A stretch of DNA of 64,000 nucleotides from Acholoe squamosa (GCA_949317995.1 OX439038.1:62001-126000); one strand, 5' to 3'. Shown: positions 21,191 to 31,654, counted from the stretch's first letter. Notes: a model not told the origin generated them from the sequence alone. Numbers and translations: made by a program.

Positions 21191-22684
21191 TCAAATGTCT
21201 ATTTTTAGCTTTTTAGTAAGAGGAAAATCGTCGTAGTCACTGTAGCTGCCGTCCTCGTTCTCATCGAAAAACAAATTGCGCTGTTTAGAGTCTTCTTTTT
21301 TAACCAGTTTCTTAATTGCATATTCAAACCATTGCCCTTTTTTTTGCACATTCTTTATGGAATAGAGGCCTTTGATAATTTCTTCCCAAGTTAGTTTTAA
21401 GCAAGGTATTACTGTCCCACAGCAAGAAACGAGTATATCTATAAAAGCCTCTCTTGTACACTCCGCAGGGTTTTCTCCCTTGTACCTAACTTCAAATAGA
21501 CATTTAGCTCTTTCAATTTGGGCAGAAAGGGCCGTAATCTTTCCCTCATTTGTACGTCGTTTGTTTAAAACCTGTTCTATCTTGATAAACATCTCTCTTA
21601 TTTCATCTTTAAATTCCTCCTCTGTCCAATTTTTTGGCAACAGACAAGCTTTTCTGTCCTCCTCCACAGACCCGTCTAGCCGCACTATTTCGAATCGTTG
21701 TTCCAGTTGCTGTGCATGATCTTTAGATATGAAATGTCTATGCAGTTTTGCATTCCATTCAGCATAGAGTTGATAAATGGGTACGTAGGAGAGCATTATA
21801 ACTTGCACGTCAGGTCTCGGGGTAAAACTTTCACCGTCGGTCTTACAGTTACCTTTGAAACTCATAGCGGATTTGCTTGTCAGTGCTTTCAGTTGGGAAA
21901 ACTCCAGCTTGTTTGCAGGACCCACCTCGTCAAAAACTAGAAACTGGGCTTTCTGTGGCACGGATATCCAGTTGTTTATGTCGTTGACCACGTGTGCATT
22001 ATAAAGGTCCACAAAGTTTTCCATGGCGTGTGTTTTTCCAAAGCCGGGTTTCTTAGAGTAGATGTAGTAATGCTTAAACTTGATTTCCTTTTGACCGGGT
22101 CTTCCCACTATGCTGACATTGGTTTTAGGATATGCATCTGTTGGGACGAATACAGTTTTGTCTGTTTTTGAAGGCTCCCATTCTTCAAAAGTAACTAACT
22201 GTTCACCCTGCAAGTCTGGATTTAGCTTGGTATTTTCAGCTTCTTCTACAACTACCACTCCTTCTTCTAAAGGCTTATTTGTTGTGTGTCTAATCACGTT
22301 GCTGTTTTTTCCTTCAATATAGCCATCCACCGTCGATTGTAAAACTGCATCCCCGAACCGCCAACCGAATTTATACATTATTCTCGTTGGGTCATATCCA
22401 TTTTCGAAGTAGTTCTTTATGAACATGTCTGGTAAAGGCCAGGTTTCCGTGTTCCTTATAGGTACATGTTTAGTTTCGATCAACTTCTGTAAGGTTTTCA
22501 TACCACTTTTAAGACTGATTTTCTTCTTACCAGCTATCATAAGAACGTTTCCGTCTTTTGTCACTATATATCCAGATAACGACCTCTCTTTGGCAAATTT
22601 ATGTAATCGATCCTTGAAATTCTGTTTCGCAACCTCAGTTTTATCGACCTTAAAAAGAAGGTTTCGAACACTCATCCCCGTCAT
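21191..22684 (-). CDS. Rep-like SF3 helicase, copy 2
   Basis: 497 residues from the ATG at 22684. The frame is open further to an ATG at 22939, but a TATAAAA at 22738-22744 and the N-terminal alignment with two paralogues (20544 and 63786) support 22684. N-terminal domain about residues 1-110 (RNLLFKV, LKSGMKTLQ, PIRN, PDMFIKNYFENGYDPTRIM), shared with the paralogues and of unknown function. Helicase core: Walker A KKPGFGKTH near 212-220, Walker B FLVFDEVG near 248-255, then VQVIMLSYVPI and RFEIVRLDG. Acidic region and a TKKLKIDI ending that may be a nuclear signal. Resembles copy 1 along the core. It is flanked by foldback hairpins on both sides. Confidence 0.68.
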   Translation of the reverse strand: MTGMSVRNLLFKVDKTEVAKQNFKDRLHKFAKERSLSGYIVTKDGNVLMIAGKKKISLKSGMKTLQKLIETKHVPIRNTETWPLPDMFIKNYFENGYDPTRIMYKFGWRFGDAVLQSTVDGYIEGKNSNVIRHTTNKPLEEGVVVVEEAENTKLNPDLQGEQLVTFEEWEPSKTDKTVFVPTDAYPKTNVSIVGRPGQKEIKFKHYYIYSKKPGFGKTHAMENFVDLYNAHVVNDINNWISVPQKAQFLVFDEVGPANKLEFSQLKALTSKSAMSFKGNCKTDGESFTPRPDVQVIMLSYVPIYQLYAEWNAKLHRHFISKDHAQQLEQRFEIVRLDGSVEEDRKACLLPKNWTEEEFKDEIREMFIKIEQVLNKRRTNEGKITALSAQIERAKCLFEVRYKGENPAECTREAFIDILVSCCGTVIPCLKLTWEEIIKGLYSIKNVQKKGQWFEYAIKKLVKKEDSKQRNLFFDENEDGSYSDYDDFPLTKKLKIDI

Positions 22685-22737
22685 GTTTGCTTTCTTTCCT
22701 TTTGAAAAATGCAGTGCTTCAGTGGACACTATGCTGC

Positions 22738-22744
22738 TTTTATA
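22738..22744 (-). promoter_or_regulatory. TATA box for Rep-like copy 2
   Basis: TATAAAA on the minus strand, 53 bp before the ATG at 22684. It lies inside the longer open frame, which is the main reason for rejecting the upstream ATG at 22939. Confidence 0.65.
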
Positions 22745-22820
22745 CAGACCTGTGTATGCAAAATGTGACCTATATATGAAATGAATTGACCTACATGTCC
22801 CCGTGTCTTTTTTCCTTGGC

Positions 22821-22976
22821 AAACCTAAAAACCAAGGGTGGTTTAAGCAAGTGGTATGTGGTAAGCAGTAAGCGGTAAGTGGTTTAGGGGGACTTCTTAT
22901 ATTAAAAAGAGTTTGGAAAATGAAGAGACCACTAACCACTTACCACCTACTGGACAAACTCCTGGTTTTAGGTTTA
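22821..22976. repeat. Degenerate foldback hairpin
   Basis: AACCTAAAAACCAAGG on the left pairs with CCTGGTTTTAGGTT on the right; the arms contain imperfect GGTAAG(T/C) repeats (GTGGTATGTGGTAAGCAGTA, then AAGCGGTAAGTGG) against CCACTAACCACTTACCACC. The centre is AT-rich. It looks like an older foldback of the same architecture, downstream of the hexamer type. Confidence 0.7.
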
Positions 22977-23250
22977 TAAAGGTATGCTTCTAAAGTGTAT
23001 TTTAAATACAGGTTGCTTATATTTTTAAGCAACCCTCTGTTAAAGTGTTTTATAGGATAAGCAACTTACTTTCACAAAATAACCAACACATTTATAGCAT
23101 AACCACGCTTCCATGTTAAACATTTTAAGCCGTTTTCATATTTATGTACTAAAACCATACCAAAGTAACTTTAGGCTGCCTAGTTTATTTCTTTCACAAT
23201 TTACTGCACCATAAATCTACCATGCTATTTTTTTCTCACCACAGTTTTAG

Positions 23251-23442
23251 ATCAACCGTAGAAAACCTGCCATATTCCAATTTACTGGCTATGGCTATGG
23301 CTATGGCTATGGCTATGGCTATGTTTTTTGGGACTCTTTTATGTTAAAAGGAATTTAAAAAAATTAAGACCATAGCCATAGCCATAGCCATAGCCATAGC
23401 CATAGCCAGTAAATTGGAATATGGCAGGTTTTCTACGGTTGA
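23251..23442. repeat. Foldback hairpin with GGCTAT iterated arms
   Basis: About 34 bp perfect outer arms (TCAACCGTAGAAAACCTGCC and complement) followed by six GGCTAT hexamers left and a matching ATAGCC array right, with a 55 bp AT-rich centre. The arms are identical in complement, so it could form a very stable cruciform or hairpin. Confidence 0.93.
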
Positions 23443-23843
23443 CCTATATAATTAGAAAACTTTCACTTACATACAGACATTTTTTACTAAAGAACTATAT
23501 AAATGTACTATACTGAATTTTAATACCCGAATACTACGACTTGCGGACAACACAATGGACAATGAACCTTAAACCCCTTTTTATTTTTGTAGTTGTGTTG
23601 ACCCTTTGAAAATGGCAAAAAGTTTAATTTGATTATATTGTGTATGTGGGTAGTAGAAAGTGGTTACGATGTGAAAAATGGTTCAATCGAGGTCGCATTA
23701 GGTGTTTTGACGTGTAATGTTTGGTATGCTTTTGCCAATGCTAATCTACTTAAACCAAATTAGCATCACGGTCAATGAGTACAAAAGAACAATACAATTT
23801 TGTCATGCTAATATAGAGAGGAAGTTTAGCATTGCTGTCTATG

Positions 23844-23895
23844 ATCACAGGGTAGCGCAACAGGGAAGGGTCTAGTTATTGCGCTACCCTGTGAT
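23844..23895. repeat. Short palindromic hairpin
   Basis: Perfect 17 bp arms ATCACAGGGTAGCGCAA and complement, 18 nt loop. The GGGTAGCG core is shared with the type B hairpins of the left region, so it is another member of that family. Second copy at 28487-28538. Confidence 0.92.
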
Positions 23896-24089
23896 GATTT
23901 GACCTAGATTCAGGGCTGTCCCCATAGGAGCCAATGCTAAACTACTCCAAAAACTTACGGTCGTATATGTAGTACAGTAGGGAAATGAAAAATAAGAAGG
24001 GGGTATAACGCATATTCCGCTATTTAATACAGTTTAACATGGCAGTCTATAGTAAAGTGGGTTGGTTATGGTGTAAAATGGTTTAATGT

Positions 24090-24090
<1 letters not shown>

Positions 24091-24121
<31 letters not shown>
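24091..24121 (+). repeat. CAG triplet tract
   Basis: Ten GCA/CAG units in non-coding DNA; the duplicated copy is at 28733-28762 and a shortened version near 26336. Confidence 0.95.
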
Positions 24122-24122
<1 letters not shown>

Positions 24123-24651
24123 TCATGGGAAAGTGTGTTGGTTATCCTGTGAAACAGTGTAACGTCGAAGTGTATAGTTCAATATAACAGTGTATGCTGG
24201 GATGGTGTGTTGGTTATCCTGTGAATGCCTTGCAGCAACAGAGCTTTAACATTGGACCCTATGGAAAGTAGGATTTTACACCCTGAATGCAACATCCAGA
24301 CTATTCGAGGTCCTGTGCACACTTTTAAATGCTTAATTGGGTCGGGTGAATGCTAATTAAGCCCCTGACGAGGTCTATTAATGTAGCCGTTTTTAGGGGC
24401 TCGTTGTGAGGTAACTAAGAATGGTAGCACTTTGAAATTTGGTATATACCCAAACTTGTACTACTTGTACAGATTGCTACGGACCCTTTCAGCAGCTCAT
24501 GGGAAAGTGTGTTGGTTATCCTGTAAGACAGTCTAACATCGAAGTCTATAGTTCAATATAACAGTGTATGCTGGGATGGTGTGTTGGTTATCCTGTGAAT
24601 GCCTTGCAGCAACAGAGCTTTAACATTGGACCCTATGGAAAGTAGGTCGAA

Positions 24652-24889
24652 TTACCCCCCACGCTGCCCCTCCCCCTCTTGCAAACATGAATTGGGGGTC
24701 TTCCCACTGTAGTGTTGGCGTTTGCGTTTGCGTTTGCGTTTGCGGCTAGTAATTTATATGGGGGGTATACATATATAAAAGGAATTTTATAAATTATCGA
24801 GCGCAAACGCAAACGCAAACGCAAACACTACAGTGGGAAGACCCCCAATTCATGTTTGCAAGAGGGGGAGGGGCAGCGTGGGGGGTAAA
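24652..24889. repeat. Foldback hairpin with GTTTGC iterated arms, copy 2
   Basis: Same element as 16296-16538: outer arms TTACCCCCCACGCTGCCCCT and complement, four GTTTGC-type units left, four right, AT-rich centre with TATACATATATAAAAGG. Part of the 2.27 kb duplication. Confidence 0.93.
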
Positions 24890-26672
24890 GATAAATCCTA
24901 ACTTCAGAAGACTTGGAAAGTGAAACAAACTCAACTTTAAAGTACTTCTTTTTGGTTAAGTGCTTAATTGGGTCGGGTGAATGCTAATTAAGCCACTGAC
25001 GAGGTCTATATTAGCCGTTTTTAGGGGCTCGTTGTAAGGTAACTAAGAATGGTAGCACTTTGAAATTTGGTGTACCCATACTACTACTTGTACAGATTCC
25101 TATGGACCTTTCAGCTAATCTCTATGACCCTTTGCCTGCTCGCGCCAGGCCTCTGAAAATGACGAAAATTCAATTTCCACCTTCCTTTGGGGGGGGGGGG
25201 CTCGTTGTGAGGTGACTAAGAATGGCACGGCTTTTAAATTTGCTGTACCCACACTACTACTTGTAGAGATAACAATGGACCTTTCACCTAACCTCTTTGG
25301 CTATTTCCCTGCTCGCACGAGGCCTTTCGAAAACGAGAAAAATTCAATTCTCACCGTCTATGTATGTGGTGGTACGGCAGAGGGGCGTGCTTGTCTCATG
25401 AAACCCGATACTCGTGGACAAAAAAACAGGGGGGTTAAAATTTACATCTGGGGCCAGGCCTCTTCAAAAGTGGGGAAAAAAAATTAATTCTCACCCGTTT
25501 TTAAAGCTCTGCTGTCAGAAAACAAATAACAGCACGACTTTCAATTCTGGTACACTCACACTGCTACTAGTGGACACGAAGATAAACAACCTACCTGACC
25601 TCAATGCCTGTTCACTTACTCGCGCCAGGCCTCCGAAAATGCCAGAAACTTAATTCTTCATTACGAGTACTTGTCTAATAAAACCTGAAACCTGATATCT
25701 TTTTAACAACTTTTGGAATGATTATGAGTAATTGCCTAATAAAATATGAAACCTGATACCTGTGACGTCATCGTACCACGTGACCACCCCCTGTCGCGTC
25801 ACAGTTCAACAACGAAAAAAAACAAGGGGCCTAAAATTTACATACCCCCCGGGGTCTGTCTTGGTATTTACCCGAAACCCTAGCTCTTACGAAACTGAAA
25901 AACGGGGACAAAAGACACACATGACGCCCCCCCCCATTCCCTCGGTTTCATTCGCGTTTCGAACGGAAAATAATTTTTTTTGCCCGAAAAGCCGGTTTTT
26001 GCCCGATTTCCACTGCTGTGATAGGGAAAAAAAGAAAGAAAAAGAAGGAAAAAAAGGGAAAAAAAGCTGGTGAGGTCATCGCGATGATGCAACGGGGGCT
26101 CCCACACAGAGGGGACGGGAAAGAGGAGAAATTCACACTTTCTATGGGATAATACAGTCTAACATAGCAGTCTATAGTAAAAAAAAGCTGGTGACGTCAT
26201 CACGATGATGCAACGGGGGCTCCCACACAGAGGGGACGGGAAAGAGGAGAAATTCACACTTTCTATGGGATAACACAGTCTAACATAGCAGTTTATAGTA
26301 AAGTGGGTTGGTTATCGTGTAGAATGGTTTCATGTAGCAGCAGCAGCTTATGGGAAAGTGTGTTGGTTATCCTGTGAAACAGTGTAACGTCGAAGTCTAT
26401 AGTTCAATATAACAGTGTATACTGGGACGGTGTGTTGGTTATCCTGTGGATGCCTTGCAGCAACAGAGCTTTCACATTGGACCCTATGGAAAGTAGGATT
26501 TTACACCCTGAATGCAACATGCAGACTATTCGGGGTGGTGTGCACACTTTTAAATGCTTAATTGGGTCGGGTGAATGCTAATTAAGCCACTGACGAGGTC
26601 TATATGAGCCGTTTTTAGGGGCTCGTTGTGAGGTAACTAAGAATGGTAGCACTTTGAAATTTGGTTTACCCA

Positions 26673-26757
<85 letters not shown>
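26673..26757 (+). repeat. ACT/CTA triplet tract
   Basis: About 85 bp of perfect TAC triplets replacing a TACTAC(TT) pair found in the parallel copies near 25080 and 29725, that is, a local triplet expansion. Confidence 0.95.
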
Positions 26758-26758
<1 letters not shown>

Positions 26759-26962
26759 GTACAGATTGCTATGGACCCTTTCAGCAGCTCATGGGAAAGT
26801 GTGTTGGTTATTCTGTGAAACAGTCTAACATCGAAGTCTGTAGTTCAATATAACAGTGTATACTGGGACGGTGTGTTGGTAAAGACTTGGAAAGTGAAAC
26901 AAACTGAACTTTAAAGTACTTCTTTTTGGTTAAGTGCTTAATTGGGTCGGGTGAATGTAGTG

Positions 26963-27070
26963 AAACATAATTTAGTTGACTATAAATAAGGCGGCCCTTT
27001 GGTTACCATGGTGACTGCACCCACTGACCTTTTACCACTGTTACCATAGCAACAGCATTTTTACCCCCCA
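26963..27070 (+). promoter_or_regulatory. Composite TATA/X-box module, copy 1
   Basis: About 105 bp shared at three places (27775-27880 and 63291-63396): TTGACTATAAATAAGGCGGC, then GGTTACCATGGTGAC, ACTGACCTTTTACC and TGTTACCATAGCAAC, ending in a TTACCCC run. CTATAAATAA resembles a TATA or MEF2 site and the two palindromes resemble RFX X-boxes. Each copy leads directly into a foldback hairpin. Regulatory function is inference. Confidence 0.45.
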
Positions 27071-27088
27071 CGCTACCCCTCCCCTCCT

Positions 27089-27310
27089 GCAAACATGAAA
27101 TCGGGACTCTTCAACTTGGCTGGTCCGGGGTCCGTGGTCCGGGGTCCGGGGTCCGGGGTCCGGGGTCCGGGGTCCGGGTTTTTCATACAGTTTCTATTGT
27201 AAAATCTTATTTTAAGTAAAAGAGTCTATGTAAATACATAGCAAAAAACCCGGACCCCGGACCCCGGACCCCGGACCAGCCAAGTTGAAGAGTCCCGATT
27301 TCATGTTTGC
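27089..27310. repeat. Foldback hairpin with GGTCCGG iterated arms
   Basis: Outer arms GCAAACATGAAATCGGGACT and complement are perfect to GGCTGG; then seven or so GGTCCGG heptamers left and three to four CCGGACC units right, around a centre TTCATACAGTTTCTATTGTA and onward. The arms differ in repeat number. Confidence 0.92.
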
Positions 27311-27901
27311 AGACTTAATTTATGTATATAGGGCAGCTTGACCTACATCCGGGCATTTTTGCTGGAGCCAATGCTAAACTACTCCAAAAACTTACAGTCG
27401 TCTATGTAGTACAGTAGGGAAATGAAAATAAGAAGGGGGCATAACGCATATTTCGCTGTTTAATACAGTTTAACATAGCAGTCTATAGTAAAGTGGGTTG
27501 GTTATTGTGTAAAATGGTTTAACATAGCAGTTTATGGGAAAGTGTGTTGGTTATCCTGTAAAACAGTGTAACATCGAAGTCTATAGTTTAATATAACAGT
27601 GTATGGGATGGTGTGTTGGTTATCCTGTAAAACAGTCTAACATCGAAGTCTGTAGTTCAATATAACAGTGTATACTGGGACGGTGTGTTGGTAAAGACTT
27701 GGAAAGTGAAACAAACTGAACTTTAAAGTACTTCTTTTTGGTTAAGTGCTTAATTGGGTCGGGTGAATGTAGTGAAACATAATTTAGTTGACTATAAATA
27801 AGGCGGCCCTTTGGTTACCATGGTGACTGCACCCACTGACCTTTTACCACTGTTACCATAGCAACAGCATTTTTACCCCCTACACTGCCCCTCCCCCTTT
27901 T

Positions 27902-28100
27902 GCAAACATGAAATCGGGACTCTTCAACTTGGCTGGTCCTGGTCCTGGTCCTGGTCCTGGTCCTGGTTCTGGTTTTTTCATACAGTTTCTATTGTAAAAT
28001 CTTATTTTAAGTAAAAGAGTCTATGTAAATACAAACCAGGACCAGGACCAGGACCAGGACCAGGACCAGCCAAGTGGAAGAGTCCCGATTTCATGTTTGC
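27902..28100. repeat. Foldback hairpin with GGTCCT iterated arms
   Basis: Same outer arms and same centre as the 27089-27310 hairpin, but the inner arrays are GGTCCT hexamers (left) and AGGACC hexamers (right) in place of GGTCCGG heptamers. So the repeated unit changed in both arms while everything else stayed constant. Confidence 0.92.
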
Positions 28101-28358
28101 AGACTTAATTTATGTATATAGGGCAATAGTTGACCTACTTTCCATAGGGACCAATGTTAAAGCACTCCCCAAAACTGCCTTATATGCAGCAACTTCGAAC
28201 ACTGAATGGATATTAGCCAATCAGAATGACAGGTTTAAGCATTGCACTTTAAGGGGGCGAGGTGGGCTGTAAAGGGTGTATTATAATTGTTTTTTCGCCC
28301 CCGCAATGGGCTTGTTGTACAGTAAATGTCTTAATGATGGTTGAATGACACTTAATTT

Positions 28359-30630
28359 AATGTTTGGTATGCTTTTGCCAATGCTAATCTACTTAAACCA
28401 AATTAGCATCACGGTCAATGAGTACAAAAGAACAATACAATTTTGTCATGCTAATATAGAGAGGAAGTTTAGCATTGCTGCCTATGATCACAGGGTAGCG
28501 CAACAGGGAAGGGTCTAGTTATTGCGCTACCCTGTGATGATTTGACCTAGATTCAGGGCTGTCCCCATAGGAGCCAATGCTAAACTACTCCAAAAACTTA
28601 CGGTCGTATATGTAGTACAGTAGGGAAATGAAAAATAAAAAGGGGGTATAACGCATATTCCGCTATTTAATACAGTTTAACATGGCAGTCTATAGTAAAG
28701 TGGGTTGGTTATGGTGTAAAATGGTTTAATGTAGCAGCAGCAGCAGCAGCAGCAGCAGCAGCTCATGGGAAAGTGTGTTGGTTATCCTGTGAAACAGTGT
28801 AACGTCGAAGTGTATAGTTCAATATAACAGTGTATGCTGGGATGGTGTGTTGGTTATCCTGTGAATGCCTTGCAGCAACAGAGCTTTAACATTGGACCCT
28901 ATGGAAAGTAGGATTTTACACCCTGAATGCAACATCCAGACTATTCGAGGTCCTGTGCACACTTTTAAATGCTTAATTGGGTCGGGTGAATGCTAATTAA
29001 GCCCCTGACGAGGTCTATTAATGTAGCCGTTTTTAGGGGCTCGTTGTGAGGTAACTAAGAATGGTAGCACTTTGAAATTTGGTATATACCCAAACTTGTA
29101 CTACTTGTACAGATTGCTACGGACCCTTTCAGCAGCTCATGGGAAAGTGTGTTGGTTATCCTGTAAGACAGTCTAACATCGAAGTCTATAGTTCAATATA
29201 ACAGTGTATGCTGGGATGGTGTGTTGGTTATCCTGTGAATGCCTTGCAGCAACAGAGCTTTAACATTGGACCCTATGGAAAGTAGGTCGAATTACCCCCC
29301 ACGCTGCCCCTCCCCCTCTTGCAAACATGAATTGGGGGTCTTCCCACTGTAGTGTTGGCGTTTGCGTTTGCGTTTGCGTTTGCGGCTAGTAATTTATATG
29401 GGGGGTATACATATATAAAAGGAATTTTATAAATTATCGAGCGCAAACGCAAACGCAAACGCAAACGCAAACACTACAGTGGGAAGACCCCCAATTCATG
29501 TTTGCAAGAGGGGGAGGGGCAGCGTGGGGGGTAAAGATAAATCCTAACTTCAGAAGACTTGGAAAGTGAAACAAACTCAACTTTAAAGTACTTCTTTTTG
29601 GTTAAGTGCTTAATTGGGTCGGGTGAATGCTAATTAAGCCACTGACGAGGTCTATATTAGCCGTTTTTAGGGGCTCGTTGTAAGGTAACTAAGAATGGTA
29701 GCACTTTGAAATTTGGTGTACCCATACTACTACTTGTACAGATTCCTATGGACCTTTCAGCTAATCTCTATGACCCTTTGCCTGCTCGCGCCAGGCCTCT
29801 GAAAATGACGAAAATTCAATTTCCACCTTCCTTTGGGGGGGGGGGCTCGTTGTGAGGTGACTAAGAATGGCACGGCTTTTAAATTTGCTGTACCCACACT
29901 ACTACTTGTAGAGATAACAATGGACCTTTCACCTAACCTCTTTGGCTATTTCCCTGCTCGCACGAGGCCTTTCGAAAACGAGAAAAATTCAATTCTCACC
30001 GTCTATGTATGGGGTGGTACGGCAGAGGGGCGTGCTTGTCTCATGAAACCCGATACTCGTGGACAAAAAAACAGGGGGGTTAAAATTTACATCTGGGGCC
30101 AGGCCTCTTCAAAAGTGGGGAAAAAAAATTAATTCTCACCCGTTTTTAAAGCTCTGCTGTCAGAAAACAAATAACAGCACGACTTTCAATTCTGGTAGAC
30201 TCACACTGCTACTAGTGGACACGAAGATAAACAACCTACCTGACCTCAATGCCTGTTCACTTACTCGCGCCAGGCCTCCGAAAATGCCAGAAACTTAATT
30301 CTTCATTACGAGTACTTGTCTAATAAAACCTGAAACCTGATATCTTTTTAACAACTTTTGGAATGATTATGAGTAATTGCCTAATAAAATATGAAACCTG
30401 ATACCTGTGACGTCATCGTACCACGTGACCACCCCCTGTCGCGTCACAGTTCAACAACGAAAAAAAACAAGGGGGCTAAAATTTACATACCCCCCGGGGT
30501 CTGTCTTGGTATTTACCCGAAACCCTAGCTCTTACGAAACTGAAAAACGGGGACAAAAGACACACATGACGCCCGCCCCATTCCCTCGGTTTCATTCGCG
30601 TTTCGAACGGAAAATAATTTTTTTTGCCCG
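28359..30630 (+). repeat. 2.27 kb direct repeat, copy 2
   Basis: Second copy of 23716-25986. It differs by a few bases and by one extra GCAAAC unit in the foldback. Its right edge is joined to the promoter region of the gene at 30776. Confidence 0.92.
29292..29535. repeat. Foldback hairpin with GTTTGC iterated arms, copy 3
   Basis: Equivalent of 24652-24889 in the second 2.27 kb copy, with one extra GCAAAC unit on the right arm. Confidence 0.93.
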
Positions 30631-30650
30631 CCATTGATGACACTCTCCAA

Positions 30651-30659
30651 TATATAAAG
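30651..30659 (+). promoter_or_regulatory. TATA box for the 30776 gene
   Basis: TATATAAAG about 118 bp before the ATG. GTTGCTAGGGTAACC, a good RFX X-box match, lies between it and the gene near 30693-30707. Confidence 0.6.
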
Positions 30660-30775
30660 GACGAGAAAGTAAAAAAAGTTCAAAGAAGTGCAGTTGCTAG
30701 GGTAACCAGAACCCACTTCCCCCTGTGAACGTGCGGGAGCAAAAGAACTTGGAGTAAAAGCTACACGAGGGTAGG

Positions 30776-31441
30776 ATGGATATGAATTTAAACACGGATT
30801 TAACAGGCGAGATTAGTTACAGAAATAAGCTGTTAGAAAAGATACCGGAGAATTACAAGGATGACTTCAGTAGGCCTGTTAAGGAAAACGAATCGACAAT
30901 GCAACACGAACTGGATGTACACGTGGTACTGGGGGCAGTACAACGTGGTGGTAACTGGAAGGATTTTAAAGGAAAACTACATGAAACTCAAACATTTGAT
31001 CCCAAACTTGATTGGGAGCTAGCTTTGTCTTCTTTTAGTATAGCTTATAGTGAATTAGAAAAGGATTTGTTTGATGTTGGTGCTTTTAAAATGTTCATAG
31101 AGATAGATTTAATGAACACAGAGGGCGAAAAGCAAACGGTGCATTTTAATACAACAATGAAACCTTTCTTAGATTCTTTTATTAGCAGTTTTGTTATGAC
31201 ATATACCGAGAAATTGAAGATATTTAAAATTGATTATTACAGGGTTAAATGCTATACACCGAGAGGTACTTTGCCGTCCACTTTTCCACCTCGCATCTGG
31301 TATAATGTTTCTTTGATGGCGAGGTACAAAAATTGTTTGTCGTGCTTCGCTTGCACACCACATCTAATGAACTGGTTTCCACTTGAGTTTGATGAGTGGC
31401 GTGCTAAAATGGTATGCCGTGATCTTAACAAGAAAACATAA
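30776..31441 (+). CDS. Tandem paralogue family, member 1
   Basis: 221 residues. One copy of a roughly 170 residue domain: a His-Glu-x-Asp-Val strand, a Gly-Asn-Trp-x-x-Phe-x-x-Lys-Leu motif, Leu/Phe-Asp-Pro-x-x-x-Trp-Glu-x-Ala-Leu-x-x-Phe-Ser-Ile, then IEIDLMNTEGEKQTVHF, a LKIFKID motif and a Cys-x-x-Cys-x-x-Cys cluster (CLSCFAC) near the end. No signal peptide or membrane span. The WEVAL-type strand and beta-rich pattern resemble jelly-roll minor capsid (penton-like) proteins of other invertebrate DNA viruses, but this is weak. Function unknown. It is followed by two relatives in the same direction, each with its own promoter. Confidence 0.7.
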   Translation: MDMNLNTDLTGEISYRNKLLEKIPENYKDDFSRPVKENESTMQHELDVHVVLGAVQRGGNWKDFKGKLHETQTFDPKLDWELALSSFSIAYSELEKDLFDVGAFKMFIEIDLMNTEGEKQTVHFNTTMKPFLDSFISSFVMTYTEKLKIFKIDYYRVKCYTPRGTLPSTFPPRIWYNVSLMARYKNCLSCFACTPHLMNWFPLEFDEWRAKMVCRDLNKKT

Positions 31442-31583
31442 AATGTAATTTGTGTAATTTTTTTGGCCACGTTCAATTGCATCTTCTATATTTTCATGCA
31501 ATGAACAAAGAAATGAAATACTGTGCTCTGATTGGCTAATTTAATGAGATGTACATACGGGGATGCCATGAAAGGTATGACAG

Positions 31584-31590
31584 TATAAAC
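31584..31590 (+). promoter_or_regulatory. TATA box for the 31655 gene
   Basis: TATAAAC 71 bp before the ATG, with an inverted CCAAT (CTGATTGGCTAA near 31528) upstream. Confidence 0.55.
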
Positions 31591-31654
31591 ATGGGCTGAG
31601 TGCAGATGATTGAAGTATCCATGTTAGGAATGAGACGTGTTGAGAAATTCTAAA

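Larger units (their letters stand above)
23716..25986 (+). repeat. 2.27 kb direct repeat, copy 1
   Basis: Nearly identical to 28359-30630 (offset about 4643 bp). It includes a short hairpin, a CAG tract and a GTTTGC foldback. The match starts at AATGTTTGGTATGCTTTTGC and stops at TTTTTTTTGCCCG, after which the copies diverge abruptly. Confidence 0.92.
23443..30640. repeat. Long non-coding region with duplications
   Basis: No convincing gene in about 7 kb. It holds one 2.27 kb segment present twice, two closely related foldbacks with GGTCC-type arms, two GTTTGC foldbacks, short hairpins, CAG and ACT triplet tracts, a 120 bp tandem duplication near 26060-26300 and many copies of a TGTGTTGGTTATCCTGTGAA block. 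Several small plus-strand ORFs (for example 25212-25487 and 29833-30132) are the same DNA in the two copies; they lack family features and good start contexts. Confidence 0.8.

Noticed and set aside
22685-22939. An 85-residue N-terminal extension of Rep-like copy 2
   Set aside because: It includes the TATAAAA at 22738-22744, and the paralogues start at the equivalent of 22684.
25212-26073. Plus-strand ORFs repeated at 29833-30637
   Set aside because: Same DNA in both 2.27 kb copies, no known domain, no promoter, no poly(A) signal in place; low-complexity composition.
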